Part shown: in pieces, positions 18,280 to 27,861 of the stretch | How positions within the stretch are numbered: position 1 is the first letter of the stretch | How the letters are laid out: each line of letters begins with the position of its first letter | Assembly (NCBI GenBank): GCA_900313925.1 | Contig: OMTF01000014.1 | Location: 1 to 60,045 of the forward strand | From: an uncultured Eubacteriales bacterium | GTDB taxonomy: Bacteria > Bacillota > Clostridia > Oscillospirales > Oscillospiraceae | DNA length: 60,045 nucleotides | Direction of reading: 5' to 3' | Notes under the pieces: model-generated | Told to the model about the DNA's origin: nothing | The model's input: only the letters and a program-made list of their open reading frames with translations | Database searches by the model: none | Program-made: the position numbers and the translations under genes

Positions 18280-18316
18280 AATCCCAGCTCGGATTCCGGT
18301 CCGAGCTGGGATTTTA
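18280..18316 (+). terminator. Terminator after the alpha-oxoamine synthase gene
   Basis: Perfect 14-bp stem (18280-18293 with 18300-18313, core CCCAGCTCGGA), then TTATCATTTTT. It also lies at the 3' side of the convergent gld-like operon. Confidence 0.85.
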
Positions 18317-18358
18317 TCATTTTTCGTTTTCTCTGGCTTCCGATCCGCAGGCCGGCAG

Positions 18359-19366
18359 TCAGGAAGCCGCCAGCGTTTCTGCGGTTGCAGACAGAAGATT
18401 CTGCGCAATGCTCGCTTTCACAAGATAAACCATCTGGGAACCCGCGATGCGTGCGTAGCAGTAGTCCCCGGTGTAATTTCCAAGTTCCAGGGTAAAAGTC
18501 TGCGCTGTTCCCTCGCTGTCGGAGTATTGAATCTCCGCAGACACGGCCGGTTCCGGCAGAAATCCGTACTCCTCCAGCTCGGATTCCGAAGCCTTGTAAT
18601 TGACGCACTTCAGCCAGCTCAGATACACCACGTTGTTTTTCAGCTGTACAGCTTTGGCGTTATCCACTTCCGTCTGCGTGCCGTCGGTTTCCACGCTCCA
18701 CGTGCCCGATGTCCCGGTCTCCTTCGTCGTCCCTGCATCGCTGGCAGAAGCGGATCCGGTTTCCTCCTGCTCGGTATAAACCAGCGTCAACGTATCTTCA
18801 GCGCGTCGGATCACGAAGCGGCTGACATTCTGCATTTCGGGAACTGCTTCCTTTTTTACGACATCCAGCAGATTGTAGCTGAAACTGGAGAGGATTTCCG
18901 CCTTCACAAGATAGACTTTCCCGTCCCCGTTTGTAAGATAGCGCTCACTGCTGATGGTGTTCTCGTCCCCGAACTGCAGGGTCGCCGTGCCGGAGGCTGT
19001 TTCCACCGTTAGGGAGCAGATGGGATCCTCCAATCCATACTGCGCCAGATCTCCCGGATCGTCAATCACGCGATCGGCTTCAATGGAGGCAAGCGTGGAG
19101 GTCATGGCATCCAGATAGCTGGCGTCCGTGGGAAACTCCGAGTCGTCTTCATAAACCCAATTCTCTCCGTCCCGGGAGAAGGATACCGTTTCATTGTTGT
19201 AGGTCCACGTCAGGCGCTGAATGGAGGCGCTGTCTGTGGAATAGACGGGCACGGACGCGGTTTCTTCGACCTCGCCTTGCGCCGTCCACTTCCGGACAAG
19301 AAGGATTCCCGCAACAAGCGCGGCCAGAATCGCCAGAAGCAGAATAATTTTCGTGGATCGCTTCAT
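18359..19366 (-). CDS. DUF4340 domain-containing membrane-anchored protein
   Basis: A 335-residue protein with an N-terminal transmembrane anchor (residues ~7-25) and a large extracytoplasmic region of beta-rich DUF4340 repeats. Its gene overlaps the GldG-like gene by ATGA and is the last of four in this operon; DUF4340 proteins repeatedly accompany GldFG-type ABC systems. A Ser/Thr/Gly-rich linker lies at ~residues 205-225. No biochemical role is known to me. Confidence 0.85.
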   Translation of the reverse strand: MKRSTKIILLLAILAALVAGILLVRKWTAQGEVEETASVPVYSTDSASIQRLTWTYNNETVSFSRDGENWVYEDDSEFPTDASYLDAMTSTLASIEADRVIDDPGDLAQYGLEDPICSLTVETASGTATLQFGDENTISSERYLTNGDGKVYLVKAEILSSFSYNLLDVVKKEAVPEMQNVSRFVIRRAEDTLTLVYTEQEETGSASASDAGTTKETGTSGTWSVETDGTQTEVDNAKAVQLKNNVVYLSWLKCVNYKASESELEEYGFLPEPAVSAEIQYSDSEGTAQTFTLELGNYTGDYCYARIAGSQMVYLVKASIAQNLLSATAETLAAS

Positions 19367-20937
19367 TGTTTTTTCCTTATCACTACAATCGCAATGCCGA
19401 CGGCCAGAATTGCCAGAGGCAGTACGAAGACCAGAACCAGGCCCCAGGTAGACGCCGTGCTGCTGCTCATCGTCAGCTTCTCCGAGCTCAGGGACTTGGC
19501 GTGGATTGCGTAGGTCTGCGTTTCCCCGCAGAGCCAGTTGAGTGCATTGAGGAACAGATCCTCATTTCCGCCGGATACCTGCGTATTCGTATCATCGTCC
19601 AGCAGGTAGGCGCTGGCGATCCAGACCATCCGGCTGTTTTCATTTACATCCTCGATGGCGACGCCCAGCGTAAAAGGTCCGTCCGTGTCCCCCTCCTCTT
19701 TTGTGAGAACGGTCATGCCGAACCCGGCCGCTTTGGAATAGGCCTGATCGGAAGTCGTCAGAAGCGGCGTTACGGTCAGCCCGTCGCGCAGTTCGTCGGC
19801 GACGGTAATTGCGTGGGCTATCGGCACCAGGACGTAGTAATTATTCTGCCGCAGAGGTTCCGTGATCTCATGGGATTCCAGGTTCGGAAGGAGAAACAGC
19901 GGGCCGTTGGTATAGGCTGCGTAATGGCCGTCGTCTCCTTCGACGACAATGCCGTCCGATTTAGACACCTGATAGCCGGAAAGAAGGCTTGCGAGATTCG
20001 CCCAGTCTTCTCCGTTATTGGGCTGCGTCAGAAGAAAAATCCGTCCTCCTCCTGCCATATACGCCGCAAGGGCTGTTTTCTCCTCCGTGGAAATGTCCGA
20101 CTTGGGATCATCTATCAGGATGCAGGAGGCATCTTCGGGCACGCTGCCCGCGGAAACAAGATTGAGTTCCGCAACTTCCATATTTCTTGACGTTACCGCA
20201 TCGGTAAATGCGGAGGAGAGGCTCTCCTCCCCGTGGCCGGTAAGCGTATATATTTTCGGAAGGCTGGAGCTCGTTACATAGGAAATAGCGGAGGTGATGC
20301 TGTTTTCCGCTTCGAAATTCACGCCGACCGATCCCGTTGACTCCGCATTGGAGTAATCATAGGAATAAAATCCGGAATAGTCCACATACTTGCTTCGATC
20401 GCCGCTTACAACGATCAGGCTGTTTTCCGTAACCGTTTCGGAGGTATACTGCTGGGAAAAAGTAGGATTCAGTTCCGGATCAATCCTCTTGACGGTGAGC
20501 TTTTCGCTGCGGCTTTCGTACCTTTCCAGAAGGTGTCCCAGCATTTCATCCTGCTGGGTCTCGCGGGTAATCCAGTAGACGGTAACCTCCTGCTGCAGTC
20601 CGTCCAGAAGCTGCACCGTCTCATCGGAAAGGCTGTAAATGCCGTTGGAGGTCGTATCAATCTGCGTAGCCGTGGCAGGAAGAGCTCCCATGAGCACATT
20701 GACGGCAATGCAGATCGCCAGCACCAGCAGGATCGCAGCTGTGCTGTATCCCCCGATGCGAAAGCGCTTTGTGCCGGTCTGCCGGCGGAGCGTATCGGAA
20801 ACGCGGTTCTTTCCGGAATTTTCCGCGTCTTTTTTCGTTTTCTGCGTTTCTTCGAGCGCTGCGGATTCCTCCGTCCGTTCGGACGATGTCTCCTCGTCCG
20901 GGCGCTTATTTTCCGGTTTCAAGCTCAATCGCTCCAC
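19363..20937 (-). CDS. GldG-family ABC transporter auxiliary protein
   Basis: A 524-residue protein: a charged cytosolic N-terminus of ~55 residues, a transmembrane helix (~63-86), a large outer IFT52/GldG-like domain (residues ~95-480, with LTGHGEESL near 235) and a C-terminal helix ending in IRKKQ. GldG works with GldA and GldF in Bacteroidetes gliding/secretion; in Clostridia related trios are of unknown export function. It overlaps the permease gene by 13 nt. Confidence 0.85.
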   Translation of the reverse strand: MERLSLKPENKRPDEETSSERTEESAALEETQKTKKDAENSGKNRVSDTLRRQTGTKRFRIGGYSTAAILLVLAICIAVNVLMGALPATATQIDTTSNGIYSLSDETVQLLDGLQQEVTVYWITRETQQDEMLGHLLERYESRSEKLTVKRIDPELNPTFSQQYTSETVTENSLIVVSGDRSKYVDYSGFYSYDYSNAESTGSVGVNFEAENSITSAISYVTSSSLPKIYTLTGHGEESLSSAFTDAVTSRNMEVAELNLVSAGSVPEDASCILIDDPKSDISTEEKTALAAYMAGGGRIFLLTQPNNGEDWANLASLLSGYQVSKSDGIVVEGDDGHYAAYTNGPLFLLPNLESHEITEPLRQNNYYVLVPIAHAITVADELRDGLTVTPLLTTSDQAYSKAAGFGMTVLTKEEGDTDGPFTLGVAIEDVNENSRMVWIASAYLLDDDTNTQVSGGNEDLFLNALNWLCGETQTYAIHAKSLSSEKLTMSSSTASTWGLVLVFVLPLAILAVGIAIVVIRKKQ

Positions 20938-21791
20938 CTCCGTTTCTCCATTGACTGTACCGTAAGGAACAGGAAAAATACCATCACCGTAAGGAAGTAG
21001 ACGATCACGGTGAAATCGAACACGCCGTTCAGCAGCGTATTATAGCTGTCAAAGAGAGAAAGCTTCTTCATAATGCTGGGAACGGTATTGGAAAACCAGT
21101 CCTTGTTTATGACGTAAAGCGCCAGAAGAACCGCTTCCAAAACCAGCCCTACCAGGACGGAGATGTAGGAACTTCGCGTCATCATCCAGAAAAGAAGGGC
21201 AATCATGATCACAAGCACCGTACTCAGAAGCAGCGCCGCTGCAGAGGTAGAAGAAGCGTACTGGGACAGGCTGGAAAGGAAATAATTTACCAGAAGCAGC
21301 AGGAAGCAAACGCCTGCGGAAACCGCCTGACTGTCCGTAAGGGAGGAAGTGAAGAGCCCTACCGATATGAGCGCCGCCCCCAGGAAAAGAAATCCAATCA
21401 GTGCCCCGTAGGAAGATGCCATATTCACATTCCCGTAAGCGGAAAGCAGCAGCGGAATCAGGGCTACCACCGCAAGCGCCATGGCAAGGATCGTAACTAA
21501 AGCAAAAAATTTGCCCAGAACCACCTGCGGCATTTTCACCGGCAGTGAGTACAGCAGCGTATCGGTTTTCTGATGCTTTTCCTCCGCAAAGCTTCGCATG
21601 GTCAGAATCGGCACAATCACAAGAAATACGAAGGTAATGCCGCCCAGAACATTCTGGAAGCTGGCATATCCCCCGTGCAGGTTGTAGGCATAAGTGAAAA
21701 TCCCGGCGAAAAACAGAAGAAAACTTATGAAAATATAGCCGGAAAGCGTATGGAAGCAGGAGGCCATTTCGTGTTTGTAGATTGCTTTCAT
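20925..21791 (-). CDS. ABC-2 type permease (GldF-like)
   Basis: A 288-residue permease with six hydrophobic segments, starting MKAIYKHEMASCFHT, typical of GldF/NosY-like ABC-2 subunits in which the first cytosolic stretch precedes helix 1. The start overlaps the end of the ATPase gene by ATGA. It should form the export channel with the ATPase at 21788-22891. Confidence 0.85.
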   Translation of the reverse strand: MKAIYKHEMASCFHTLSGYIFISFLLFFAGIFTYAYNLHGGYASFQNVLGGITFVFLVIVPILTMRSFAEEKHQKTDTLLYSLPVKMPQVVLGKFFALVTILAMALAVVALIPLLLSAYGNVNMASSYGALIGFLFLGAALISVGLFTSSLTDSQAVSAGVCFLLLLVNYFLSSLSQYASSTSAAALLLSTVLVIMIALLFWMMTRSSYISVLVGLVLEAVLLALYVINKDWFSNTVPSIMKKLSLFDSYNTLLNGVFDFTVIVYFLTVMVFFLFLTVQSMEKRRWSD

Positions 21792-22891
21792 TCTCCATCC
21801 TCCTTTTCTTCCTGCGCGGCGCTGCCTCGGTCGGGCTCCCCGTCCGCTTCATTCTCCGGAACAGGCTCCGCGTTTTCCTCCGGCACTGGCTTCGCGTTTT
21901 CCTCCGGCACTGGCTTCGTACCGCCATCCTCCTGCGCAGCGTCTTCCTCACGGGTAAGCTCCAGGAATACATCTTCCAGGCTCGCACTTTCGGCCGTCAT
22001 GGAAAGAAGTGCAATGCCTTCCTTTCCCAGTGCCAGGCTGAGATTTCGGCAGACTTCGTCTTCCTCGCCCGTGCGCACCTTCAGCTCCGCCGTAAAGACT
22101 CCCTCTTCGCCTTCGCCCGAGCTGCTTTCACAGGCAAGAACCGCCGGCATTTCCGCAGCCAGAGAATGCAGCTTCTGCGCATCTCCCGCCGCCTTGATTT
22201 TCACGACGGTGCCGCTGCTGAGAAGTTTTTCCAGGTTCTCCGGCGTATCGCAGGCGACCAGCCGGCCATGCGACAGGATCAGGATCGTCTGACAGACCTC
22301 CTGTACTTCGGAGAGAATGTGGCTGCTGAGAATTACGGTATGTTCCTTTCCAAGTTCCCGGATAAGATTTCGGATTTCAATAATCTGCCTCGGATCCAGG
22401 CCGACCGTCGGCTCATCCAGAATTATCGTCTCCGGATTTCCCAGAAGCGCCTGCGCAATGCCGACTCGCTGCCGATATCCCTTGGAGAGATTTTTGATCA
22501 GACGGTCCGCGACGTCGGCAATGCCGGTGACTTCCATGACCTTCCGGATCTGCTCGGCGCGCTCCTTTTTCGGAACGCCCTTTGCCTCGGCAATAAAGCG
22601 CAGGTATTCCGCCGGCGTTTCATGCAGATACAGCGGAGGAATTTCCGGAAGATACCCGATGCGGCGCTTTGCCTTATCCGCATCTTCATAGATATCCAGT
22701 CCGTCGATCCGAACCTCCCCGCTCGTTGCGGCAAGGCAGCCGGTCAGAATATTCAATGTTGTACTTTTCCCAGCGCCGTTCGGCCCCAGAAACCCGTAAA
22801 TCTGCCCGGTTTCCACCGTAAAAGACAGATCCGATATTGCGGTATGTCCGCCGTATTTTTTCGTAAGATGAGAAACTTCGATCAAAGACAT
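21788..22891 (-). CDS. ABC transporter ATP-binding protein (GldA-like) with acidic repeat tail
   Basis: A 367-residue ATPase, first gene of the four-gene gld-like operon. Walker A GPNGAGKST (~residue 39), signature LSKGYRQRVGIAQAL (~136) and Walker B IILDEPTVGLDP (~156) are intact. A DUF4162-like region follows to ~320. The last ~45 residues are a low-complexity acidic tail made of KPVPEENA-type repeats, encoded by 24-bp tandem repeats. ATG 22891 is preceded by GAGGAG at short spacing; an upstream GTG lacks a site. Confidence 0.87.
   Translation of the reverse strand: MSLIEVSHLTKKYGGHTAISDLSFTVETGQIYGFLGPNGAGKSTTLNILTGCLAATSGEVRIDGLDIYEDADKAKRRIGYLPEIPPLYLHETPAEYLRFIAEAKGVPKKERAEQIRKVMEVTGIADVADRLIKNLSKGYRQRVGIAQALLGNPETIILDEPTVGLDPRQIIEIRNLIRELGKEHTVILSSHILSEVQEVCQTILILSHGRLVACDTPENLEKLLSSGTVVKIKAAGDAQKLHSLAAEMPAVLACESSSGEGEEGVFTAELKVRTGEEDEVCRNLSLALGKEGIALLSMTAESASLEDVFLELTREEDAAQEDGGTKPVPEENAKPVPEENAEPVPENEADGEPDRGSAAQEEKEDGE
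21870..21917. repeat. Two tandem 24-bp repeats in the ATPase tail
   Basis: Units 21870-21893 and 21894-21917 are identical; a degenerate third copy lies at about 21846-21869. Each encodes an 8-residue Pro-Val-Pro-Glu-Glu-Asn-Ala-Lys/Glu unit, so copy number can vary in frame. Confidence 0.75.
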
Positions 22892-22939
22892 CACTCCTCT
22901 GCGGTGCACAATGGCAGGCCGCCTGATTAACCGCGTACA

Positions 22940-22945
22940 TTATAG
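22940..22945 (-). promoter_or_regulatory. Candidate -10 box of the gld-like operon
   Basis: A perfect TATAAT on the minus strand, about 50 nt before the ATPase start; no convincing -35 is visible, so it may need an activator or be fortuitous. Confidence 0.35.
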
Positions 22946-23080
22946 GAAGCAATTGTGACGAAACTGTTATGAGATCGTAACGATTTTCGCTTTTTTCTAC
23001 ATTCCTCCGCGCCCGGAAAGGGAAAAAAGCCCGAGAGCCTTTCAGGTGTTCCCGGGTCCTTGCGCTTTTTTCCGTCTGCC

Positions 23081-23743
23081 TCATTCGGCGACAATCTCCT
23101 TCTGTACCTCTGAAACCGAGCAGAATCTCCGCAGCAGATCCTCAAATTCCGTCATCCACCGGTCCAGGTCCTCCCTTCCGTCAAAGGAGTAGAGAACCGA
23201 TGCGATGCTGCGCCTTCCCGCGCGGATCATAGCTCGGCGGCTGTCGCTGGTCGGGTTTCCGAACGCCCCCTGATCGTCATACAGCACCGGCAGACAGCCG
23301 ATGTTCACGCTCCCCTTCCCGATGCCGTCATAATGGGAGTCCGGCTCCGCGCGCTGAAGCCGCACGCTGCCGTGCAGCTCGCGGACGTCGTAGGATCCGA
23401 TGGAATAGCCGGAGGCGATGGAAATGTAGTTGTTAATCTCCACAACATTGTTGATGTGATAAAGGCCGCTCCCCTTTACAACGCGCCGGAGCATCGCTTC
23501 CGCCGCGTTGCGGTATTCGTGGGGTGATTTTCCCAGGGCCCGGTAGGCTTTCCGCGTTGCGTCAATGTGCGGAATCTTTGCTATGTCTTCCAGATGGTAA
23601 CGGTTTCCCAGTTCCGCGGCAAGGCCGTCAAACGCCGCAAGCTCTTCCGCCGAGCTTTCCGCCACTTCCGCCTCGTAGCGCACAATTCCAAGCGCTGTGT
23701 TCGGCCAGAGCTTCTTCAGTTCCGATGCAATCGTAAATTTCAC
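23081..23743 (-). CDS. B3/4 domain-containing protein (PheRS beta-like domain)
   Basis: A 220-residue free-standing B3/B4 domain, the fold found in phenylalanyl-tRNA synthetase beta subunits where it edits mischarged tRNA. Stand-alone versions are widespread and may act on tRNA or amino acids, but this is unproven. Start GTG 23743 follows AGAGG by 8 nt; the frame runs on upstream through the opp terminator and is therefore not used. Conserved landmarks are ALGKSPHEYR and NVVEINNYISI. Confidence 0.8.
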   Translation of the reverse strand: MKFTIASELKKLWPNTALGIVRYEAEVAESSAEELAAFDGLAAELGNRYHLEDIAKIPHIDATRKAYRALGKSPHEYRNAAEAMLRRVVKGSGLYHINNVVEINNYISIASGYSIGSYDVRELHGSVRLQRAEPDSHYDGIGKGSVNIGCLPVLYDDQGAFGNPTSDSRRAMIRAGRRSIASVLYSFDGREDLDRWMTEFEDLLRRFCSVSEVQKEIVAE

Positions 23744-23841
23744 AGTCCGTACCTCTTTTTTTGTTTTTCTCCATTCTACGCCCAATTCGGCAGAAAGAAA
23801 GGGGCCTTTTCCGACGGAACGGAAATGCCCCCTGAAGGAAA

Positions 23842-23873
23842 GAAACCGCGTCCGAAGACGCGGTTTCCTGTTT
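23842..23873 (-). terminator. Terminator of the opp operon
   Basis: Perfect 11-bp stem GAAACCGCGTC with complement (23842-23852/23857-23867), a UUCG tetraloop on the minus strand, then TTTCC. It separates oppA from the B3/4 gene. Confidence 0.85.
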
Positions 23874-23905
23874 TTCATTCCGATGTTGAACCGGTGCGTA
23901 CCGGA

Positions 23906-25735
23906 TCAGGCATCGACCGTGCAGTACATGAAGTACTTGAATCCAAGCGGGCTGGAGTAGAAGCCGTGCACGCTGGAGGAAATCATGTACAGATCCGTGT
24001 AGTAATACAGCGGGCAGATGGTGCCGGTGCTCATCAGCAGGTCCTCTGCGCGGTGCATCAGTTCATAGCGGGTCGTCTTATCCGTGCAGGTCTTGACGTC
24101 CGAAATCAGGACGTCATAGGTCTCCGCCCAGGTGCCGTCCGTGACTTTGGTTTCATAGCCGAGATCCGTAAGATCGAGGCTGTAAGCCTTCATCTCCGCA
24201 TTGGCGCCCTTGCCGAGCTGCACGTCGTTGTTGCCCGAATTCGTCGTCCACATATCCAGGAAGCTTATCGGGTCGTTGTAATCCGCCAGCCATCCGTTGC
24301 GGGCGATGGTAAAGGCGCCGGCTTTACGAGTCTCCAGGAAGGTGTTCCATTCCTGGTTCTCAAGCTGCATGTCAATGCCGATCGAGGCAAGTGCGCTCTG
24401 CAGGTATTCTGCGATCGCCTTATGTCCTTCGGACGTGTTGTACAGATAGGTGAATGACGGTATGTTGGTAAACTTGCCGGAAGCTTCGTCATAGGTGTAG
24501 TACTTCTTCAGCGTTTCAACCGCCGTGTTGAAGTTGCTCTGCAGCGCATCCTCGGAAACGTCGTAGTATCCATTGTAATCGCTGCTGCTGCCCGCGTTCT
24601 CATAGAACTGGGAACCGTCCGCGTCGGTCATGCCCATGGAGACGAAGGAGGAGGCCGGTACCTGGCCGCCCTGGGCGATATCATTTACGATATGGTTGCG
24701 GTCAAAGAGCAGAGAAATAGCATTGCGGATTTCCTCTCTTGCTTTCTCCGCTTCCGTGCCGGTAAGTCCGCTGTCCGCCGGAAGGATGTCTTCGTTGACG
24801 TTCCAGCACACATAGTAGGTGCCGAGCTGTCCGTTGACTACGAACTCATCCGGGTAATCGTTCTTCAGGGTTGCGATTTCGTTCGTCGGAACATCATCAA
24901 TCAGCTGCCAATCTCCATTCTTGAAGTTCGTCAGCATGTTGTTGGAATCATCAGACAGATAGAAGTTGATGGTGTCCATCGTGATTTTGTCCGCGTCGAT
25001 GTAATTCTCGTTTTTCTTCAGGGTGATAACGGAGTTGTGCTCCCAGCTGTCCATGGTGTACGGTCCGTTTCCAACATAGGTGGAAGGATCGGTCGCCCAC
25101 TGCTCGTTGCTGACAACATCTTCCCGGACCGGGTAATAGGCGGGGAAGGCAAGCAGTTCATTCCAGTAGGGTACTTCGTTTACCAGGGTCACAACCAGGG
25201 TCTTTTCGTCGGGTGCTTCGACCGCCAGCTTGGCGTCCGGATTGACCGGATTGCCGCTCGCGTCATCTTCCCAGATTTCCGCATAGCCTTTGATGACCTC
25301 AAACATGTAGCCGTAGTCCGCTGCAAGCTCGCGGCTGCAGGCTCTCTGCCAGGAATAAACGAAATCGCCGGCGGTTACAGGCTGTCCGTCGGACCATTTC
25401 AGTCCGTCCCGCAGAGTATAGGTATAGGTGGCGGTTCCGTCCGCGTTGATAACCGGCTCAACCAGCTCTTCGGCGCAGTCGGCAACCAGTTCCACACCGC
25501 CCTGCCCGTCATCCGCCCAGCGGCTTATGCCGGAGAACAAATGGGCGCAGACCGTGCCGCCGTCAACAGCGCTGTTCAGCGCCGGATCCAGCGTCTGCGG
25601 CTCTGAAGCCAAGCATACGCTTATCTGGGACGCGCTGCTGGACGTGTCCGTGTTGCCGCCGCACGCAGCAAGGCAGACAAGCATTGCAAGGCACAGAGCA
25701 AGAGCAACTATTCTGCTTTTTTTCATCTTTTTCAT
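23906..25735 (-). CDS. oppA: Oligopeptide ABC transporter substrate-binding lipoprotein
   Basis: A 609-residue SBP_bac_5 protein with a lysine-rich signal peptide and LAACGG lipobox (Cys ~24). Typical landmarks are ASEPQTLDPALNS (~residue 44), LRDGLKWSDGQPVTAGDF (~130) and the C-terminal lobe. It captures peptides for OppBCDF. It is the last gene of the operon, an unusual place because most opp operons begin with oppA. Start at 25735 or 25726; both are in frame and the ribosome site AAAGGA fits either imperfectly. Confidence 0.92.
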   Translation of the reverse strand: MKKMKKSRIVALALCLAMLVCLAACGGNTDTSSSASQISVCLASEPQTLDPALNSAVDGGTVCAHLFSGISRWADDGQGGVELVADCAEELVEPVINADGTATYTYTLRDGLKWSDGQPVTAGDFVYSWQRACSRELAADYGYMFEVIKGYAEIWEDDASGNPVNPDAKLAVEAPDEKTLVVTLVNEVPYWNELLAFPAYYPVREDVVSNEQWATDPSTYVGNGPYTMDSWEHNSVITLKKNENYIDADKITMDTINFYLSDDSNNMLTNFKNGDWQLIDDVPTNEIATLKNDYPDEFVVNGQLGTYYVCWNVNEDILPADSGLTGTEAEKAREEIRNAISLLFDRNHIVNDIAQGGQVPASSFVSMGMTDADGSQFYENAGSSSDYNGYYDVSEDALQSNFNTAVETLKKYYTYDEASGKFTNIPSFTYLYNTSEGHKAIAEYLQSALASIGIDMQLENQEWNTFLETRKAGAFTIARNGWLADYNDPISFLDMWTTNSGNNDVQLGKGANAEMKAYSLDLTDLGYETKVTDGTWAETYDVLISDVKTCTDKTTRYELMHRAEDLLMSTGTICPLYYYTDLYMISSSVHGFYSSPLGFKYFMYCTVDA

Positions 25736-25879
25736 ATTCCTTTCTTCAGTAATTTTCTTTCTCTCCGTGTATTCCGGAGGGATTTCTATTTACGCGCCGA
25801 GCGGCCGGAACGCCTGTTTTCCACAGCCGCGGCGGGTAAAACAAAAGGATGCTTTCTGTCCCCGGAGAGGCCGGCTCCG

Positions 25880-26872
25880 TCAGTTTAATTCCTCTACGCG
25901 GTGGCAGGCAACAAATCGGCCTTTCTGCACTTCCCGCAATTCCGGAACTTCCTCCGCGCAGCGCTCCTGCGCGTAAGGGCAGCGGGTCCGGAACGGACAG
26001 CCGGAGGGGGCATTCAGCGGGCTCGGAATCTCGCCGATCAGCGGGATTCGCTTATTGGCTCGCGCCGTTTTCGGATCCGGCGCCGGAACCGCTGAAATAA
26101 GAGCTTTGCTGTAGGGGTGGAACGGATCCTCATAAATCTCCGCTGCGCTGGCAAGTTCCACCAGCCGCCCCAGATACATCACCGCGATGCGGTCCGATAT
26201 GTGCCGGACCACCAGCAGGTCGTGCGCGATGAACAGATATGTCAGGCCCATTTTTTCCTGCAGCTCATCAAACATATTGATAACCTGCGCCTGAATGGAA
26301 ACGTCCAGGGCGGAAACCGGCTCGTCGCAGACTATGAAGTCCGGGTTTACCGCCAGCGCCCGGGCGATGCCGACTCTCTGCCGCTGTCCTCCGGAAAATT
26401 CATGGGGGTAGCGGGCTGCGTGCTCCGAGTTCAGACCGACATAGTCCATGAGCTGCAGAATCCTGTCCCGGCGCTCCTGACGGCTGGTGTACATCTTGTT
26501 GATGTCCAGCGGTTCCCCGATAATGTCCTCGACGGTCATTCGGGGGTCCAGGGAGGAGTACGGGTCCTGAAAGACCATCGTAGCCTTGGTCCGGAACTGC
26601 CGCAGATCCTGTTTCGTTTTTATGGGATTTCCCTTGTACCAGATTTCCCCGTCCGTCGGCTTATACAGGTGCAGGATCGCGCGTCCCGCCGTCGTTTTTC
26701 CGCAGCCGGACTCCCCGACCAGCCCGAGCGTCTCGCCGGGGTAGATATCGAAGGAAACATCATCCACCGCCTTGAGGGGCTTGGACTTGAACCAGCCGGT
26801 GGAAATAGGGAAATATTCCTTCAGATGCCGAACCTGCACCAGGGGCTCTTTTTCATACATTTCCTTCTGCAT
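25880..26872 (-). CDS. oppF: Oligopeptide ABC transporter ATP-binding protein
   Basis: A 330-residue ATPase. Walker A GESGCGKTT, signature SGGQRQRVGIARAL, Walker B FIVCDEPVSALD, and the C-terminal Cys-rich oligopeptide/dipeptide extension (CPFRTRCPYAQERC) that can hold an iron-sulfur cluster. Its start overlaps the end of oppD by 20 nt. 144 nt separate it from oppA. Confidence 0.93.
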   Translation of the reverse strand: MQKEMYEKEPLVQVRHLKEYFPISTGWFKSKPLKAVDDVSFDIYPGETLGLVGESGCGKTTAGRAILHLYKPTDGEIWYKGNPIKTKQDLRQFRTKATMVFQDPYSSLDPRMTVEDIIGEPLDINKMYTSRQERRDRILQLMDYVGLNSEHAARYPHEFSGGQRQRVGIARALAVNPDFIVCDEPVSALDVSIQAQVINMFDELQEKMGLTYLFIAHDLLVVRHISDRIAVMYLGRLVELASAAEIYEDPFHPYSKALISAVPAPDPKTARANKRIPLIGEIPSPLNAPSGCPFRTRCPYAQERCAEEVPELREVQKGRFVACHRVEELN

Positions 26873-27848
26873 CTTCTTCCACCGCTTTCTTTACATTCAT
26901 CCAGCATGAGGATCGGTGATCCTCATTGATTTCCAGTTCCTCGCACCGATCATGAATACAGATTTTCATGGCGTTGTCGCAGCGCGGCGCAAAAGGACAT
27001 CCCTTGGGCATGTTCAGCAGGTCGATGGGAGTGCCCTCGATCGGCTGCAGCCGCTGTCCGTTGTTGTCCATCGTCGGAATGGACCGCAGCAGACCCTTCG
27101 TATATTCATGGCAGGGATTGTAGAAGATCTCGTCGGCCGTGCCGCGCTCGCAGACGGAGCCGGCGTACATGACGATAATATCATCGCAGAGCTGCGCCAC
27201 GACGCCCAGGTCGTGGGTAATCAGGATAATCGCCATGCCGATGCGGGCCTGTATTTCCTGCAGAAGCTCCAGTATTCCGGCCTGGATGGTTACGTCCAGA
27301 GCCGTGGTCGGCTCATCGGCAATCAGAATGTCCGGCTCGCAGGCAAGCGCCATCGCAATCATAACCCTCTGCCGCATTCCGCCGGAAAACTCATAGGGAT
27401 ACTGCTTGACGCGCTTTTCCGGTTCGTTTACGTTGACCATCCGCAGAAGCTCCACCGCGCGCTTATTGGCGTCCTCCTTGGAGGTGTCCGTATGCAGCGT
27501 AATCGCTTCGCGCAGCTGCCGCCCGATCGTGTACGTCGGGTTCAGGCTCGTCATCGGATCCTGAAAAACGATGGAGATATGGTTTCCGCGGATATCCCGC
27601 ATCACCTTTTCGCCCGCGTTGACAAGCTCCTGCCCGTCAAAAAGCACAGAGCCGGAAACGATCTTTCCGGTAGGCGCGAGGATCTGCATGATCGAATAGG
27701 CCGTCACGGATTTCCCGGAGCCGGATTCCCCGACGATTCCCAGTATCTTGCCGCGTTCCAGATTGAAGGACACTCCGTTTACGGCGCGGACCTCGCCTGC
27801 GTCCGTAAAGAAGGAGGTATGTAAATCTTTTACTTCCAGTAATGCCAT
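26853..27848 (-). CDS. oppD: Oligopeptide ABC transporter ATP-binding protein
   Basis: A 331-residue ATPase partner of OppF. Walker [10 protein letters not shown], signature [14 protein letters not shown], Walker [12 protein letters not shown], and the C-terminal segment [14 protein letters not shown] of the OppD/F family. It starts 13 nt after oppC. Confidence 0.93.
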   Translation of the reverse strand: MALLEVKDLHTSFFTDAGEVRAVNGVSFNLERGKILGIVGESGSGKSVTAYSIMQILAPTGKIVSGSVLFDGQELVNAGEKVMRDIRGNHISIVFQDPMTSLNPTYTIGRQLREAITLHTDTSKEDANKRAVELLRMVNVNEPEKRVKQYPYEFSGGMRQRVMIAMALACEPDILIADEPTTALDVTIQAGILELLQEIQARIGMAIILITHDLGVVAQLCDDIIVMYAGSVCERGTADEIFYNPCHEYTKGLLRSIPTMDNNGQRLQPIEGTPIDLLNMPKGCPFAPRCDNAMKICIHDRCEELEINEDHRSSCWMNVKKAVEEDAEGNV

Positions 27849-27861
27849 CTTGCCGCCCCCC

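Noticed and set aside
23018-23062. Imperfect hairpin with T-runs on both sides between the gld-like operon and the B3/4 gene
   Set aside because: The stem is short and interrupted (CCCG/CGGG plus a few pairs); too weak to call a terminator.
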